Positions 36,742 through 44,116 of a stretch of 64,000 nt of DNA are shown in pieces. Source of the stretch: CBDHDN01 sp965261585 (GTDB lineage: Bacteria > Pseudomonadota > Alphaproteobacteria > UBA6615); contig CBDHDN010000024.1 of NCBI GenBank assembly GCA_965261585.1, positions 1-64,000 of the forward strand. The letters are read 5' to 3'. The translations under genes and the position numbers were made by a program. The notes beneath the pieces are model-generated. The model made no database searches, was not told where the DNA came from, and saw nothing but the letters and a program-made list of their open reading frames with translations. Position 1 is the stretch's first letter. Every line of letters starts with the position of its first letter.

Positions 36742-37110
36742 ATGATCCAAATGCAATCGAGCCTCGAGGTCGCGGACAACAGTGGTGCTCGCCGGGTGCA
36801 ATGCATCAAGGTCCTGGGCGGCTCGAAGCGCAAGACCGCGGGCATCGGCGACGTCATCGTCGTCACGGTGAAGGAGGCGATCCCACGCGGCCGCGTCAAG
36901 AAGGGCGAGCTGCACCGCGCCGTCATCGTGCGCACGCGCAGCGACATTCGCCGCAACGACGGCACCGTGATCCGTTTCGACCGCAACGCGGCGGTCCTCA
37001 TCTCGACGGCGGGCGAGCCCATCGGCACCCGCATCTTCGGCCCGGTCACGCGCGAGCTGCGCGCCAAGAACTACATGAAGATCATCTCGCTCGCGCCGGA
37101 GGTGCTGTAG
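36742..37110 (+). CDS. rplN: 50S ribosomal protein L14
   Basis: 122 residues, normal length. MIQMQSSLEVADNSGARRVQC at the start and GTRIFGPVTRELR near the end. L14 lies on the intersubunit face and is the binding site of the silencing factor RsfS. It opens the spc series; its stop directly abuts rplX. Confidence 0.97.
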   Translation: MIQMQSSLEVADNSGARRVQCIKVLGGSKRKTAGIGDVIVVTVKEAIPRGRVKKGELHRAVIVRTRSDIRRNDGTVIRFDRNAAVLISTAGEPIGTRIFGPVTRELRAKNYMKIISLAPEVL

Positions 37111-37446
37111 ATGCGGCACAACCTGAAGATCAAGATCAAGATCAAGAAGGGCGACCAGGTGGTCGTCACGAGCGGCCGCGAGAAGGGCAAGAAGGGCGAG
37201 GTCCTGCGCGTCATCCCGGCCGCGCGCCGCGTCCTCGTGCAGGGCGTCAACCTGGTCAAGCGCCATCAGCGTCCGACCCAGTCGACACCCGGCGGCATCA
37301 ACGATTTCGAGGCGCCGCTGCATGTCTCGAACGTCGCCGTCGTCGACCCGAAGACGAGCGAGCCGACGCGTGTCGGTTACAAGTTTCTCCAGGAGGGCCG
37401 CAAGGTCCGCTTCGCCAAGCGGTCCGGCGAAGTCCTTGACCGGTAG
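37111..37446 (+). CDS. rplX: 50S ribosomal protein L24
   Basis: 111 residues, slightly longer than usual owing to an N-terminal KIKIKIKK stretch. The KOW motif (KKGDQVVVTSGREKGKKGEVLRV) and the NLVKRHQRPTQ segment identify it. The ATG directly follows the rplN stop, and GGAGG lies inside rplN. L24 initiates 50S assembly. Confidence 0.95.
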   Translation: MRHNLKIKIKIKKGDQVVVTSGREKGKKGEVLRVIPAARRVLVQGVNLVKRHQRPTQSTPGGINDFEAPLHVSNVAVVDPKTSEPTRVGYKFLQEGRKVRFAKRSGEVLDR

Positions 37447-37452
37447 GGTGTC

Positions 37453-37995
37453 ATGACGTCGCGATTGCGTGAGCGCTACGATAAAGTGGTCAAGCCGGCC
37501 CTCCTGAAGGAGTTCGAGTATGCGAACGTCATGCAGGTGCCGCGGCTCGACAAGATCGTCGTCAACATGGGCATCGGCGAGGCCATTCAGGACTCCAAGA
37601 AGCTGGACGCGGCGGTCGGCGACCTGACGCGTATTGCCGGACAGCTGCCGACGGTGATCGAGGCCCGCAAGTCGGTCGCCAACTTCAAGCTGCGCGCCGG
37701 CATGAAGATCGGCTGCAAGGTCACGCTGCGGCGCCGCCGGATGTACGAATTCTTCGATCGTCTGGTGACCATCGCCCTGCCGCGCGTCCGCGATTTCCGC
37801 GGCCTCGACGCCAAGAGCTTCGATGGCCGCGGCAACTTCGCGCTGGGGCTGCGCGAGCAGATCGTTTTCCCGGAGATCGACTATGACAAGGTCGACGAAG
37901 TGCGCGGCATGGACATCGTCATCTGCACCACCGCCCGGACAGATTCGGAGGCCATGTCGTTGCTGAAGGGCTTCGACATGCCGTTCCGGACCTGA
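37453..37995 (+). CDS. rplE: 50S ribosomal protein L5
   Basis: 180 residues. Starts MTSRLRERYDKVVKPALLKE, with MGIGEA, VTLRRRRMYEFFDRLVTIALPRVRDFRG and the C-terminal DTARTDSEA-like segment (CTTARTDSEAMSLLKGFDMPF). L5 binds 5S rRNA and contacts the P-site tRNA and S13. Confidence 0.97.
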   Translation: MTSRLRERYDKVVKPALLKEFEYANVMQVPRLDKIVVNMGIGEAIQDSKKLDAAVGDLTRIAGQLPTVIEARKSVANFKLRAGMKIGCKVTLRRRRMYEFFDRLVTIALPRVRDFRGLDAKSFDGRGNFALGLREQIVFPEIDYDKVDEVRGMDIVICTTARTDSEAMSLLKGFDMPFRT

Positions 37996-38013
37996 GCGGA
38001 AGGACCAGCGAAA

Positions 38014-38319
38014 ATGGCAAAGAAAAGCGCGATCGAAAAAAACCAGCGGCGTGGCCGGCTTGTCCGGCGCTATGCGGAGAAGCGGCTGCAGCTGAAGCTG
38101 ATCGCCGCCGACACGTCGCGGCCGCCGGAGGAACGCTTCGCGGCGCGGCTGAGGCTCGCCAAGTTGCCGCGCAACAGCAGCGCGACCCGGGTGCGCAACC
38201 GCTGTCTGCTGACCGGCCGTCCGCGCGGCTATTACCGCAAGTTCCGTATGTCGCGCATCGCCGTGCGCGACCTGGCCTCGGCGGGCCAGATCCCCGGCAT
38301 GGTGAAGTCGAGCTGGTAA
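38014..38319 (+). CDS. rpsN: 30S ribosomal protein S14
   Basis: 101 residues, the long zinc-free type: no CxxC pair; instead RVRNRCLLTGRPRGYYRKFRMSR. ATG follows GGAAGGA at good distance. It completes the 30S head near S3 and S10. Confidence 0.97.
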   Translation: MAKKSAIEKNQRRGRLVRRYAEKRLQLKLIAADTSRPPEERFAARLRLAKLPRNSSATRVRNRCLLTGRPRGYYRKFRMSRIAVRDLASAGQIPGMVKSSW

Positions 38320-38334
38320 GGGAGGTTTTGCGCG

Positions 38335-38733
38335 ATGGCGATGACTGATCCCGTCGGCGACATGCTCACCCGCATTCGCAACGGCCAACGGGCGACCAAG
38401 CAGACCGTGACGGCGCCGGCGTCGAGAATGCGGGTCCGTGTCCTCGACGTGCTGCAGAGCGAGGGCTACATCCGCGGCTACTCCGAGGCCGAGGTGCGCC
38501 ACGGCATCCGTGAGCTGACGATCGAGCTGAAGTACGACGCGGGCGAGCCGGTGATCCGCGAGATCAAGCGCGTCTCCAAGCCGGGCCGGCGCGTCTACGC
38601 GAAAATCAAGGATCTGCGCCAGGTCTATGGCGGTTTGGGCATTGCCATCCTGTCGACGCCGCGTGGCGTTCTGTCGGATACGGATGCCCGGGAGTCCAAC
38701 GTTGGCGGGGAAATCCTCTGTCACGTCTTCTAG
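38335..38733 (+). CDS. rpsH: 30S ribosomal protein S8
   Basis: 132 residues. MTDPVGDMLTRIRNGQ at the start (a second Met two codons in) and ILSTPRGVLSDTDARESNVGGE at the end. S8 binds helix 21 of 16S rRNA and in E. coli represses the spc operon. GGGAGG precedes the start. Confidence 0.97.
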   Translation: MAMTDPVGDMLTRIRNGQRATKQTVTAPASRMRVRVLDVLQSEGYIRGYSEAEVRHGIRELTIELKYDAGEPVIREIKRVSKPGRRVYAKIKDLRQVYGGLGIAILSTPRGVLSDTDARESNVGGEILCHVF

Positions 38734-38749
38734 TTTCGAGGGGTGCGCG

Positions 38750-39283
38750 ATGTCGCGCGTAGGCAAATATCCCGTCCAGGTGCCGGCCGGCACACAGGTC
38801 CGTATCGAGGGCCAGCTGGTCACCGCGAAGGGCAAGATCGGCGAGGGCGCGGTGTCGCTCACCGACGACGTGCTCGTCAGTCAGGACAATGGCGAGATCT
38901 GGATCAAGCCGCGCGACGAGTCGACGCGGGCGCGGGCCATGTGGGGCACCTCGCGCAGCCTCGTGAACAACCTCGTCGAAGGTGTCACGACGGGCTTCTC
39001 GAAGACGTTGGAGATCACCGGTGTCGGCTATCGTGCCGCGGTGGAGGGCAAGGCGCTGACCCTCCAGATGGGCTTCAGTCACGACGTCAAATACCCGGTG
39101 CCCGAGGGCATCGAGATCGCCTGCGCGAACCCGACGACAATCACGATCGCGGGCATGGACAAGCAGAAGGTCGGCCAGGTTGCCGCGGAGATCCGCGCCT
39201 ACCGCCCGCCTGAGCCGTACAAGGGCAAGGGGATCAGGTACGCCGGCGAACAGATCCTGCGCAAGGAAGGCAAGAAGAAATGA
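38750..39283 (+). CDS. rplF: 50S ribosomal protein L6
   Basis: 177 residues, the same length as E. coli L6. MSRVGKYPVQVPAG start and C-terminal RPPEPYKGKGIRYAGE are diagnostic. L6 binds the sarcin-ricin region. The frame is open further upstream, but ATG at 38750 behind GAGGGG fits the family. Its stop overlaps rplR (ATGA). Confidence 0.97.
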   Translation: MSRVGKYPVQVPAGTQVRIEGQLVTAKGKIGEGAVSLTDDVLVSQDNGEIWIKPRDESTRARAMWGTSRSLVNNLVEGVTTGFSKTLEITGVGYRAAVEGKALTLQMGFSHDVKYPVPEGIEIACANPTTITIAGMDKQKVGQVAAEIRAYRPPEPYKGKGIRYAGEQILRKEGKKK

Positions 39284-39645
39284 GCGGACGGATACAGGAT
39301 CTCTATCTGCGCCGGCGTCGGCGCGTCCGCGCCAAGGTGCGCAAGGTGGCCGGCGCTCGCCTCCGGCTCACCGTGTTTCGCTCGAACCAGCACATCTATG
39401 CGCAGATCATCAACGACAGGCAAGGGCGCACGCTAGCCGCCGCCTCGTCGCTCGACAAGGCTGTCAAGACCAGCGTCGGCAAGGGCTCGAACATCGACGC
39501 CGCCAAGGCCGTCGGGGCCGAGATCGCCAAGCGGGCGACGGCGGCCGCCGTCAAGGACATCGTCTTTGACCGGGGCGGATATCTCTATCACGGGCGCGTA
39601 AAGGCGCTGGCGGAGGCCGCCCGCGAAGGCGGCCTGAGCTTCTAG
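39280..39645 (+). CDS. rplR: 50S ribosomal protein L18
   Basis: 121 residues. RLRLTVFRSNQHIYAQIIND and FDRGGYLYHGRVKALAEAAREGGL are the family signatures. It binds 5S rRNA together with L5. ATG overlaps the rplF stop, and AAGGAAGG lies in the end of rplF. Confidence 0.97.
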   Translation: MSGRIQDLYLRRRRRVRAKVRKVAGARLRLTVFRSNQHIYAQIINDRQGRTLAAASSLDKAVKTSVGKGSNIDAAKAVGAEIAKRATAAAVKDIVFDRGGYLYHGRVKALAEAAREGGLSF

Positions 39646-39656
39646 GAGGCGCCGGA

Positions 39657-40280
39657 ATGGCTCAAGCACCAGGACGTGGACAAGGCCCGGGACGTGGTCC
39701 GGGACGTGGTGGCCAAGGACCGGGACGCCGGCGGCGGGACGATCGAGGCCCCCGCGGCGAGGATTCTGATCACATCGAAAAGCTGGTCAGTATCAACCGC
39801 GTGGCCAAGGTCGTGAAGGGTGGTCGCCGCTTCGGCTTCGCCGCGATCATGGTCGTTGGCGACGGCAAAGGCCGCGCCGGCTATGGCGCCGGCAAGGCCC
39901 GCGAGGTACCCGAGGCGATCCGCAAGGCGACCGAGCAGGCGAAGCGCGAGATGGTGCGCGTGCCGTTGCGCGAGGGCCGCACGCTGCACCACGACGTGGC
40001 CGGCCGCTATGGCGCCGGGCGGGTGGTGATGCGCGCCGCCCCGGCCGGGACCGGGGTGATCGCCGGCGGCCCGATGCGCGCGATCTTCGAGTGCCTGGGC
40101 GTGCACGACGTCGTTGCCAAGTCGATCGGCACGTCGAACCCCCACAACATGATCAAGGCGACGTTCGAAGGCCTCAGCCGGCTGTGCGCGCCGCGGGCAA
40201 TCGCGACGCGGCGCGGTAAACGCGTGTCCGACATCATCGGCCGCGGTGCTGCCCCGGCTGCCGAGGCCGCAGATGGCTAA
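39657..40280 (+). CDS. rpsE: 30S ribosomal protein S5 with Gly/Arg-rich N-terminus
   Basis: 207 residues, about 40 more than E. coli S5. The core (KLVSINRVAKVVKGGRRFGF onward) is ordinary and includes the VPLREGRTLHHDV region. The first ~35 residues are a PGRGQGPGRG-type low-complexity stretch, then RRRRDDRG. ATG at 39657 has AGGAGG upstream, so the extension is probably translated. S5 works in the mRNA entry channel and decoding fidelity. Confidence 0.95.
   Translation: MAQAPGRGQGPGRGPGRGGQGPGRRRRDDRGPRGEDSDHIEKLVSINRVAKVVKGGRRFGFAAIMVVGDGKGRAGYGAGKAREVPEAIRKATEQAKREMVRVPLREGRTLHHDVAGRYGAGRVVMRAAPAGTGVIAGGPMRAIFECLGVHDVVAKSIGTSNPHNMIKATFEGLSRLCAPRAIATRRGKRVSDIIGRGAAPAAEAADG
39669..39730 (+). 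repeat. Imperfect tandem repeat in the rpsE 5' end
   Basis: Repeated units resembling CCGGGACGTGG(T/A) encode the PGRG blocks of the S5 N-terminal extension. Units are 9-18 bases and imperfect, and the frame is kept. Confidence 0.7.
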
Positions 40281-40302
40281 GCAGCCGCAGATGGCCAAGC
40301 AG
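40267..40302 (+). repeat. 18-bp tandem duplication of the rpmD start
   Basis: CCGCAGATGGCTAAGCAG is followed directly by CCGCAGATGGCCAAGCAG, differing by one base. It duplicates the start codon and the first codons in frame. Confidence 0.9.
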
Positions 40303-40488
40303 CAGCGGGCCACGGTCCGGGTGACGCAGATCGGCAGCCCGATCGGCCGCCGTGCCGATCAGCGCCAGACGCTGATCGGGCTTGGCCTCAACAAGATGAA
40401 CAGGACGCGCGAGCTCGAAGACACGCCGGCCGTGCGTGGCATGATCGACAAGGTCAAGCACCTAGTCCGCGTCGATACGGCGGCATAG
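40273..40488 (+). CDS. rpmD: 50S ribosomal protein L30
   Basis: 71 residues from the first ATG (40273), which overlaps the rpsE stop, or 65 from the second ATG (40291). The second begins MAKQQRATVRVTQIGSPIG and is closer to the family length. The two starts lie in an 18-bp direct repeat, so both have the same upstream CCGCAG context. L30 is a small peripheral 50S protein; RTRELEDTPAVRGMIDKVKHLV is typical. Confidence 0.93.
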   Translation: MAKQPQMAKQQRATVRVTQIGSPIGRRADQRQTLIGLGLNKMNRTRELEDTPAVRGMIDKVKHLVRVDTAA

Positions 40489-40510
40489 CGGCAAGGCACG
40501 GGTTAGGGCG

Positions 40511-41068
40511 ATGAAACTCAACGAACTTACCGACAGAGCGGGAGCCCGCCAAGGGCGCAAGCGGATTGGCCGCGGTATCGGCTCGGGCAAGGGCTCGACC
40601 GGCGGCCGCGGCGCCAAGGGGCAAAAGTCGCGCAGCGGCGTTTCACTGATGGGGTTCGAGGGCGGCCAAATGCCGCTCTATCGCCGGCTGCCGAAGCGCG
40701 GCTTCAAGAACCCCACACGCAAGTATTACCAACACGTGAACGTCGGCAGGTTGCAGGCCGCGGTCGACGCCGGCAAGATAGATCCGAAACAGCCCGTAAC
40801 CGAGGCCGCGTTGGTGACCGTCGGCGTCGTGCGCCGTCGCTTGGCGGGAGTACGCCTGTTGGGCGCGGGCGAGCTGAAGGCAAAGTTGAAGATCGAGGTA
40901 ACGGGCGCATCCAAGGGTGCCGTTGCCGCCGTCGAAAAAGCCGGGGGAAGTATTACGGTGTCGGCGCCGTCGACATCGCCCAAGGCGCGTGCCTCGGGCA
41001 ACGATGACAAGGGCGCGCCGGGCAACGACGACAAGGGCGCGCCGGCCGAACAGGCAGCGCCTGCCTGA
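40511..41068 (+). CDS. rplO: 50S ribosomal protein L15 with C-terminal extension
   Basis: 185 residues, against ~145 in E. coli. MKLNELTDRAGARQGRKRIGRGIGSGKGSTGGRGAKGQKSR-type start (Gly/Lys-rich rRNA-binding arm) and GFEGGQMPLYRRLPKRGF are diagnostic. The last ~35 residues are a low-complexity tail with GNDDKGAP twice. L15 is a late assembly protein of the 50S core. Confidence 0.95.
   Translation: MKLNELTDRAGARQGRKRIGRGIGSGKGSTGGRGAKGQKSRSGVSLMGFEGGQMPLYRRLPKRGFKNPTRKYYQHVNVGRLQAAVDAGKIDPKQPVTEAALVTVGVVRRRLAGVRLLGAGELKAKLKIEVTGASKGAVAAVEKAGGSITVSAPSTSPKARASGNDDKGAPGNDDKGAPAEQAAPA
40997..41044 (+). repeat. Two 24-bp direct repeats in the rplO 3' end
   Basis: Units 40997-41020 and 41021-41044 differ at one base and each encode GNDDKGAP in the C-terminal tail of L15. 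Confidence 0.9.
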
Positions 41069-41090
41069 CGGCGCGTAGCGGAGATCGACG

Positions 41091-42431
41091 ATGGCATCGA
41101 CCGCCGAGCAATTTGTATCGAGCCTGAATTTCGGCGCCTTTGCCAAGGCGACCGAGCTGAAGAAGCGCCTCTGGTTCACGCTGGGCGCGCTCATCATCTA
41201 TCGCCTGGGCACGTTCATCCCGATCCCAGGCATCGATCCCGTCGTTGTCAGCGATATCTTCGAGCAGAACGCCGGCGGCATTCTGGGCGTGTTCGACGCC
41301 TTCGCCGGCGGCGCCCTCAGCCGCATGAGCATCTTCGCGCTGAACGTCATTCCGTACATCTCGGCGGCCATCATCATGCAGCTGATGACGGCGATCTCGC
41401 CGCGCATGGAGGCGCTGAAGAAGGAAGGCGAGTCCGGGCGCAAGAAGATCAACCAATACACCCGCTACGGCACGGTGCTGCTGGCGGCGGTTCAGGGCTA
41501 TGGCCTCGCGGTTGGGCTCGAGGGCATCGTCAGCTCGCAAGGCCCGGCGGTGGCCAACCCCGGCATGTTCTTCCGCGTCGCCACGGTGATCACGATCGTC
41601 GGCGGCACGATCTTCCTGATGTGGCTGGGTGAGCAGATTACGGCGCGCGGCGTCGGCAACGGCATTTCGCTGATCATCTTCTCCGGCATCGTCGCCGGCT
41701 TCCCGACCGCGGTGGCGGCAACACTGGAACTCGGGCGCACCGGTGCGCTGTCGGCGCTGTTCATCCTCTTCCTGGCGGTCGGCGCCACTGCGGTGATCAG
41801 CTTCATCGTCTTCGTCGAGCGCGCCCAGCGACGAATCATCGTCCAATATCCAAAACGGCAGGTCGGTGCCCGCATGTTCGGCGGCGAGTCGAGCCACCTG
41901 CCGCTGAAGTTGAACACCGCCGGCGTCATCCCGGTGATCTTCGCGACGTCGCTGCTGCTGACGCCGGTCACCGTGGCCGGCTTCTCCGGCGGCGGCGGCG
42001 GCATCCTCAACATTATCACCGCCTATCTCGGACGCGGCCAACCGCTGTTCCTGCTCCTCTTTGCCATCCTGATCGCGTTTTTCGCCTTCTTCTACACGGC
42101 GATCGTGTTCAATCCCGAGGAGACGGCCGAGAACCTGAAAAAGTACGGCGGCTTCATTCCCGGCATCCGTCCCGGTCGGAATACGGCCGAATATCTGGAC
42201 TATGTGCTGTCGCGGCTGACCGTTGTCGGCGCCTCCTATCTGGTCCTGGTGGCACTGTTGCCGGAGTTCCTGATATCCCGGTTCAGCGTGCCGTTCTTCT
42301 TCGGCGGGACGAGTCTGCTCATCGTCGTCTCCGTGACCATGGATACGGTGGCGCAGATCCAGTCCCACCTCTTGGCCCATCAATATGAAGGGCTGATCCG
42401 CAAGTCCAAGCTCAAGGGGCGGCGCGGTTGA
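41091..42431 (+). CDS. secY: Preprotein translocase subunit SecY
   Basis: 446 residues, an integral membrane protein with ten predicted spans forming the protein-conducting channel with SecE (15015). Recognisable parts are RLGTFIPIPGID near the start, the plug region, GIGNGISL-like GVGNGISLIIFSGIVAGFP, and QSHLLAHQYEGLIRKSKLKGRRG at the end. ATG is preceded by GGAGAT. It is linked translationally to adk by a TTGA overlap. Confidence 0.97.
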   Translation: MASTAEQFVSSLNFGAFAKATELKKRLWFTLGALIIYRLGTFIPIPGIDPVVVSDIFEQNAGGILGVFDAFAGGALSRMSIFALNVIPYISAAIIMQLMTAISPRMEALKKEGESGRKKINQYTRYGTVLLAAVQGYGLAVGLEGIVSSQGPAVANPGMFFRVATVITIVGGTIFLMWLGEQITARGVGNGISLIIFSGIVAGFPTAVAATLELGRTGALSALFILFLAVGATAVISFIVFVERAQRRIIVQYPKRQVGARMFGGESSHLPLKLNTAGVIPVIFATSLLLTPVTVAGFSGGGGGILNIITAYLGRGQPLFLLLFAILIAFFAFFYTAIVFNPEETAENLKKYGGFIPGIRPGRNTAEYLDYVLSRLTVVGASYLVLVALLPEFLISRFSVPFFFGGTSLLIVVSVTMDTVAQIQSHLLAHQYEGLIRKSKLKGRRG

Positions 42432-43078
42432 ACGTCATTCTGCTGGGCCCGCCGGGCGCGGGCAAGGGAACTCAGGCGCAGCGCCTCGAACGCAAATATG
42501 GCCTGGTTCAGCTGTCGACGGGCGACATGCTGCGCGCCGCCGTAGCCTCCGGAAGCGCGCTCGGCGCCCAGGCCAAGGCGGTCATGGATGCGGGTCAGCT
42601 GATGCCCGATGAGATCATGGTCCAAATCATTGCCGAGCGTATCGGCGCGCCGGACTGTGCCAACGGGTTCATTCTCGACGGCTTCCCGCGCACGGTTCTT
42701 CAGGCCGAGGCGCTGGATGAAATGTTGGACAGCAAGGGGCTCAAGCTTGACGCGGTGGTGCGCTTCGACGTCGACGAAGCCGTGCTGGTGGACCGCATTT
42801 CCGGGCGCTTCACCTGTGCCAAGTGTGGTGCGGGCTACCATGATAGGTTCCAGCAGCCGGCCGTGGCCGGCGTCTGCGATATCTGCGGCGGGGCCGAATT
42901 CAAGCGCCGCTCCGACGACAACGCGGCCACCGTCCGGACGCGGCTCGACGCATACAACGCACAGACGGCGACGATCCTGCCGTATTACGGGGCGACGGGC
43001 CTGCTGAAGGGCGTCGACGGCATGGCCGACATCGACGCGGTGACAAGACAATTGGAAGGGGTCTTGGGTACGGGCTAA
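42428..43078 (+). CDS. adk: Adenylate kinase (zinc-lid type)
   Basis: 216 residues. It starts with TTG overlapping the secY stop; AAGGGG lies upstream. P-loop GPPGAGKGTQ is at residues 7-16 and DGFPRTVLQAEALD follows. The long LID carries a zinc site of four Cys (CAKCG and CDICG), as in Gram-positive and many alphaproteobacterial enzymes. It catalyses ATP + AMP to 2 ADP in the cytoplasm. A strong promoter for rpsM lies directly after it. Confidence 0.97.
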   Translation: MNVILLGPPGAGKGTQAQRLERKYGLVQLSTGDMLRAAVASGSALGAQAKAVMDAGQLMPDEIMVQIIAERIGAPDCANGFILDGFPRTVLQAEALDEMLDSKGLKLDAVVRFDVDEAVLVDRISGRFTCAKCGAGYHDRFQQPAVAGVCDICGGAEFKRRSDDNAATVRTRLDAYNAQTATILPYYGATGLLKGVDGMADIDAVTRQLEGVLGTG

Positions 43079-43082
43079 GCTG

Positions 43083-43110
43083 TTGACGGCACGGTAACAA
43101 ATCTTATAAT
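43083..43110 (+). promoter_or_regulatory. Near-consensus sigma70 promoter upstream of rpsM
   Basis: TTGACG (43083-43088), 16-base spacer, TATAAT (43105-43110, perfect). It starts 5 bases after the adk stop and would give a ~65-base leader before the GTG of rpsM. It would drive rpsM-rpsK-rpoA-rplQ separately from the spc series. Confidence 0.85.
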
Positions 43111-43178
43111 CGCGCCGCCCGCGACAGCATCTGAAAAACTTGCCCTTGTCCGGCCCCGCGAACATGAGGAGAGCAGGC

Positions 43179-43550
43179 GTGGCGCGTATTACTGGTGTTA
43201 ACATCCCGACGCAGAAGCCGGTCGGCATTGCCCTGACGTACATCCACGGCATTGGCCGGACCAAGGCGCGTGAGATCTGCGGCAAATGCGCCGTGCCGGC
43301 CGAGCGCCGCGTGCACGAGATGACCGAGGACGAGGTCATGCGGGTGCGCGAGATCATCGATCGCGACTATCGCGTCGAGGGCGACCTGCGCCGCGAGGTG
43401 GCGATGAACATCAAGCGTCTGATGGACCTCGGCTGCTACCGCGGCCTGCGCCATCGCAAGGGGCTGCCGGTGCGCGGCCAGCGCACGCACACCAATGCGC
43501 GCAGCCGTAAAGGCCGGGCGCGCCCGATCGCGGCCAAGAAGAAGACTTGA
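43179..43550 (+). CDS. rpsM: 30S ribosomal protein S13
   Basis: 123 residues from GTG at 43179, which is preceded by AGGAGAG and gives the family start MARITGVNIPTQK. The frame is open 13 codons further upstream without similarity. Contains YIHGIGRTKA and the basic tail RGQRTHTNARSRKGRA. S13 in the 30S head contacts the P-site tRNA and L5. Confidence 0.96.
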   Translation: MARITGVNIPTQKPVGIALTYIHGIGRTKAREICGKCAVPAERRVHEMTEDEVMRVREIIDRDYRVEGDLRREVAMNIKRLMDLGCYRGLRHRKGLPVRGQRTHTNARSRKGRARPIAAKKKT

Positions 43551-43575
43551 GCGGCGAGCAACCGACGGAAGAGAT

Positions 43576-43968
43576 ATGGCCAAACCTGCAACAGGACGCG
43601 TGCGCCGCCGTGAGCGCAAAAACATTACCTCCGGCGTGGCACATGTGAGTGCGACGTTCAACAACACGATGGTCACGATCACCGACGCTCAGGGCAACGC
43701 GATCGCCTGGGCCAGCGCCGGTGGCCAGGGCTTCAAGGGTTCGCGCAAGTCGACACCATATGCCGCGCAGATGGCGGCTGAGAGCGCCGGCCGCAAGGCG
43801 CAGGAGCACGGCATGAAGACCCTGACGGTCGAGGTGAAGGGTCCTGGCTCGGGCCGGGAATCGGCATTGCGCGCGCTGCAGACCGTCGGTTTCGAGATCA
43901 CCCAGATCCGCGACGTCACGCCTATACCACACAACGGTTGCCGGCCGGCGAAACGGCGCCGCGTATAG
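43576..43968 (+). CDS. rpsK: 30S ribosomal protein S11
   Basis: 130 residues from ATG at 43576 behind GGAAGAG. ITSGVAHVSATFNNTMVTITD and the C-terminal DVTPIPHNGCRPAKRRRV are diagnostic. S11 lies on the 30S platform at the mRNA exit. The Asn-Gly in PHNG is a known deamidation/isoaspartate spot in S11. Confidence 0.97.
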   Translation: MAKPATGRVRRRERKNITSGVAHVSATFNNTMVTITDAQGNAIAWASAGGQGFKGSRKSTPYAAQMAAESAGRKAQEHGMKTLTVEVKGPGSGRESALRALQTVGFEITQIRDVTPIPHNGCRPAKRRRV

Positions 43969-44116
43969 CGGAGCGGCCCGCGGGCGGGCGCCGGTAACGG
44001 CACCCCGTCGTGCCCGCCGGGACCCGACCGCCGCCGGCGCGGCCGCCTGTTTCGATGGCGCCGCACCATGATTGACACGGGCGGGGGACCCACCCCGGCC
44101 TACCTGAGGTGGACAG

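Noticed and set aside
44072..44106. TTGACA before rpoA as a promoter
   Set aside because: A perfect -35 word, but no -10-like hexamer at 15-19 bases; the next candidate (TACCTG) is 23 bases away.
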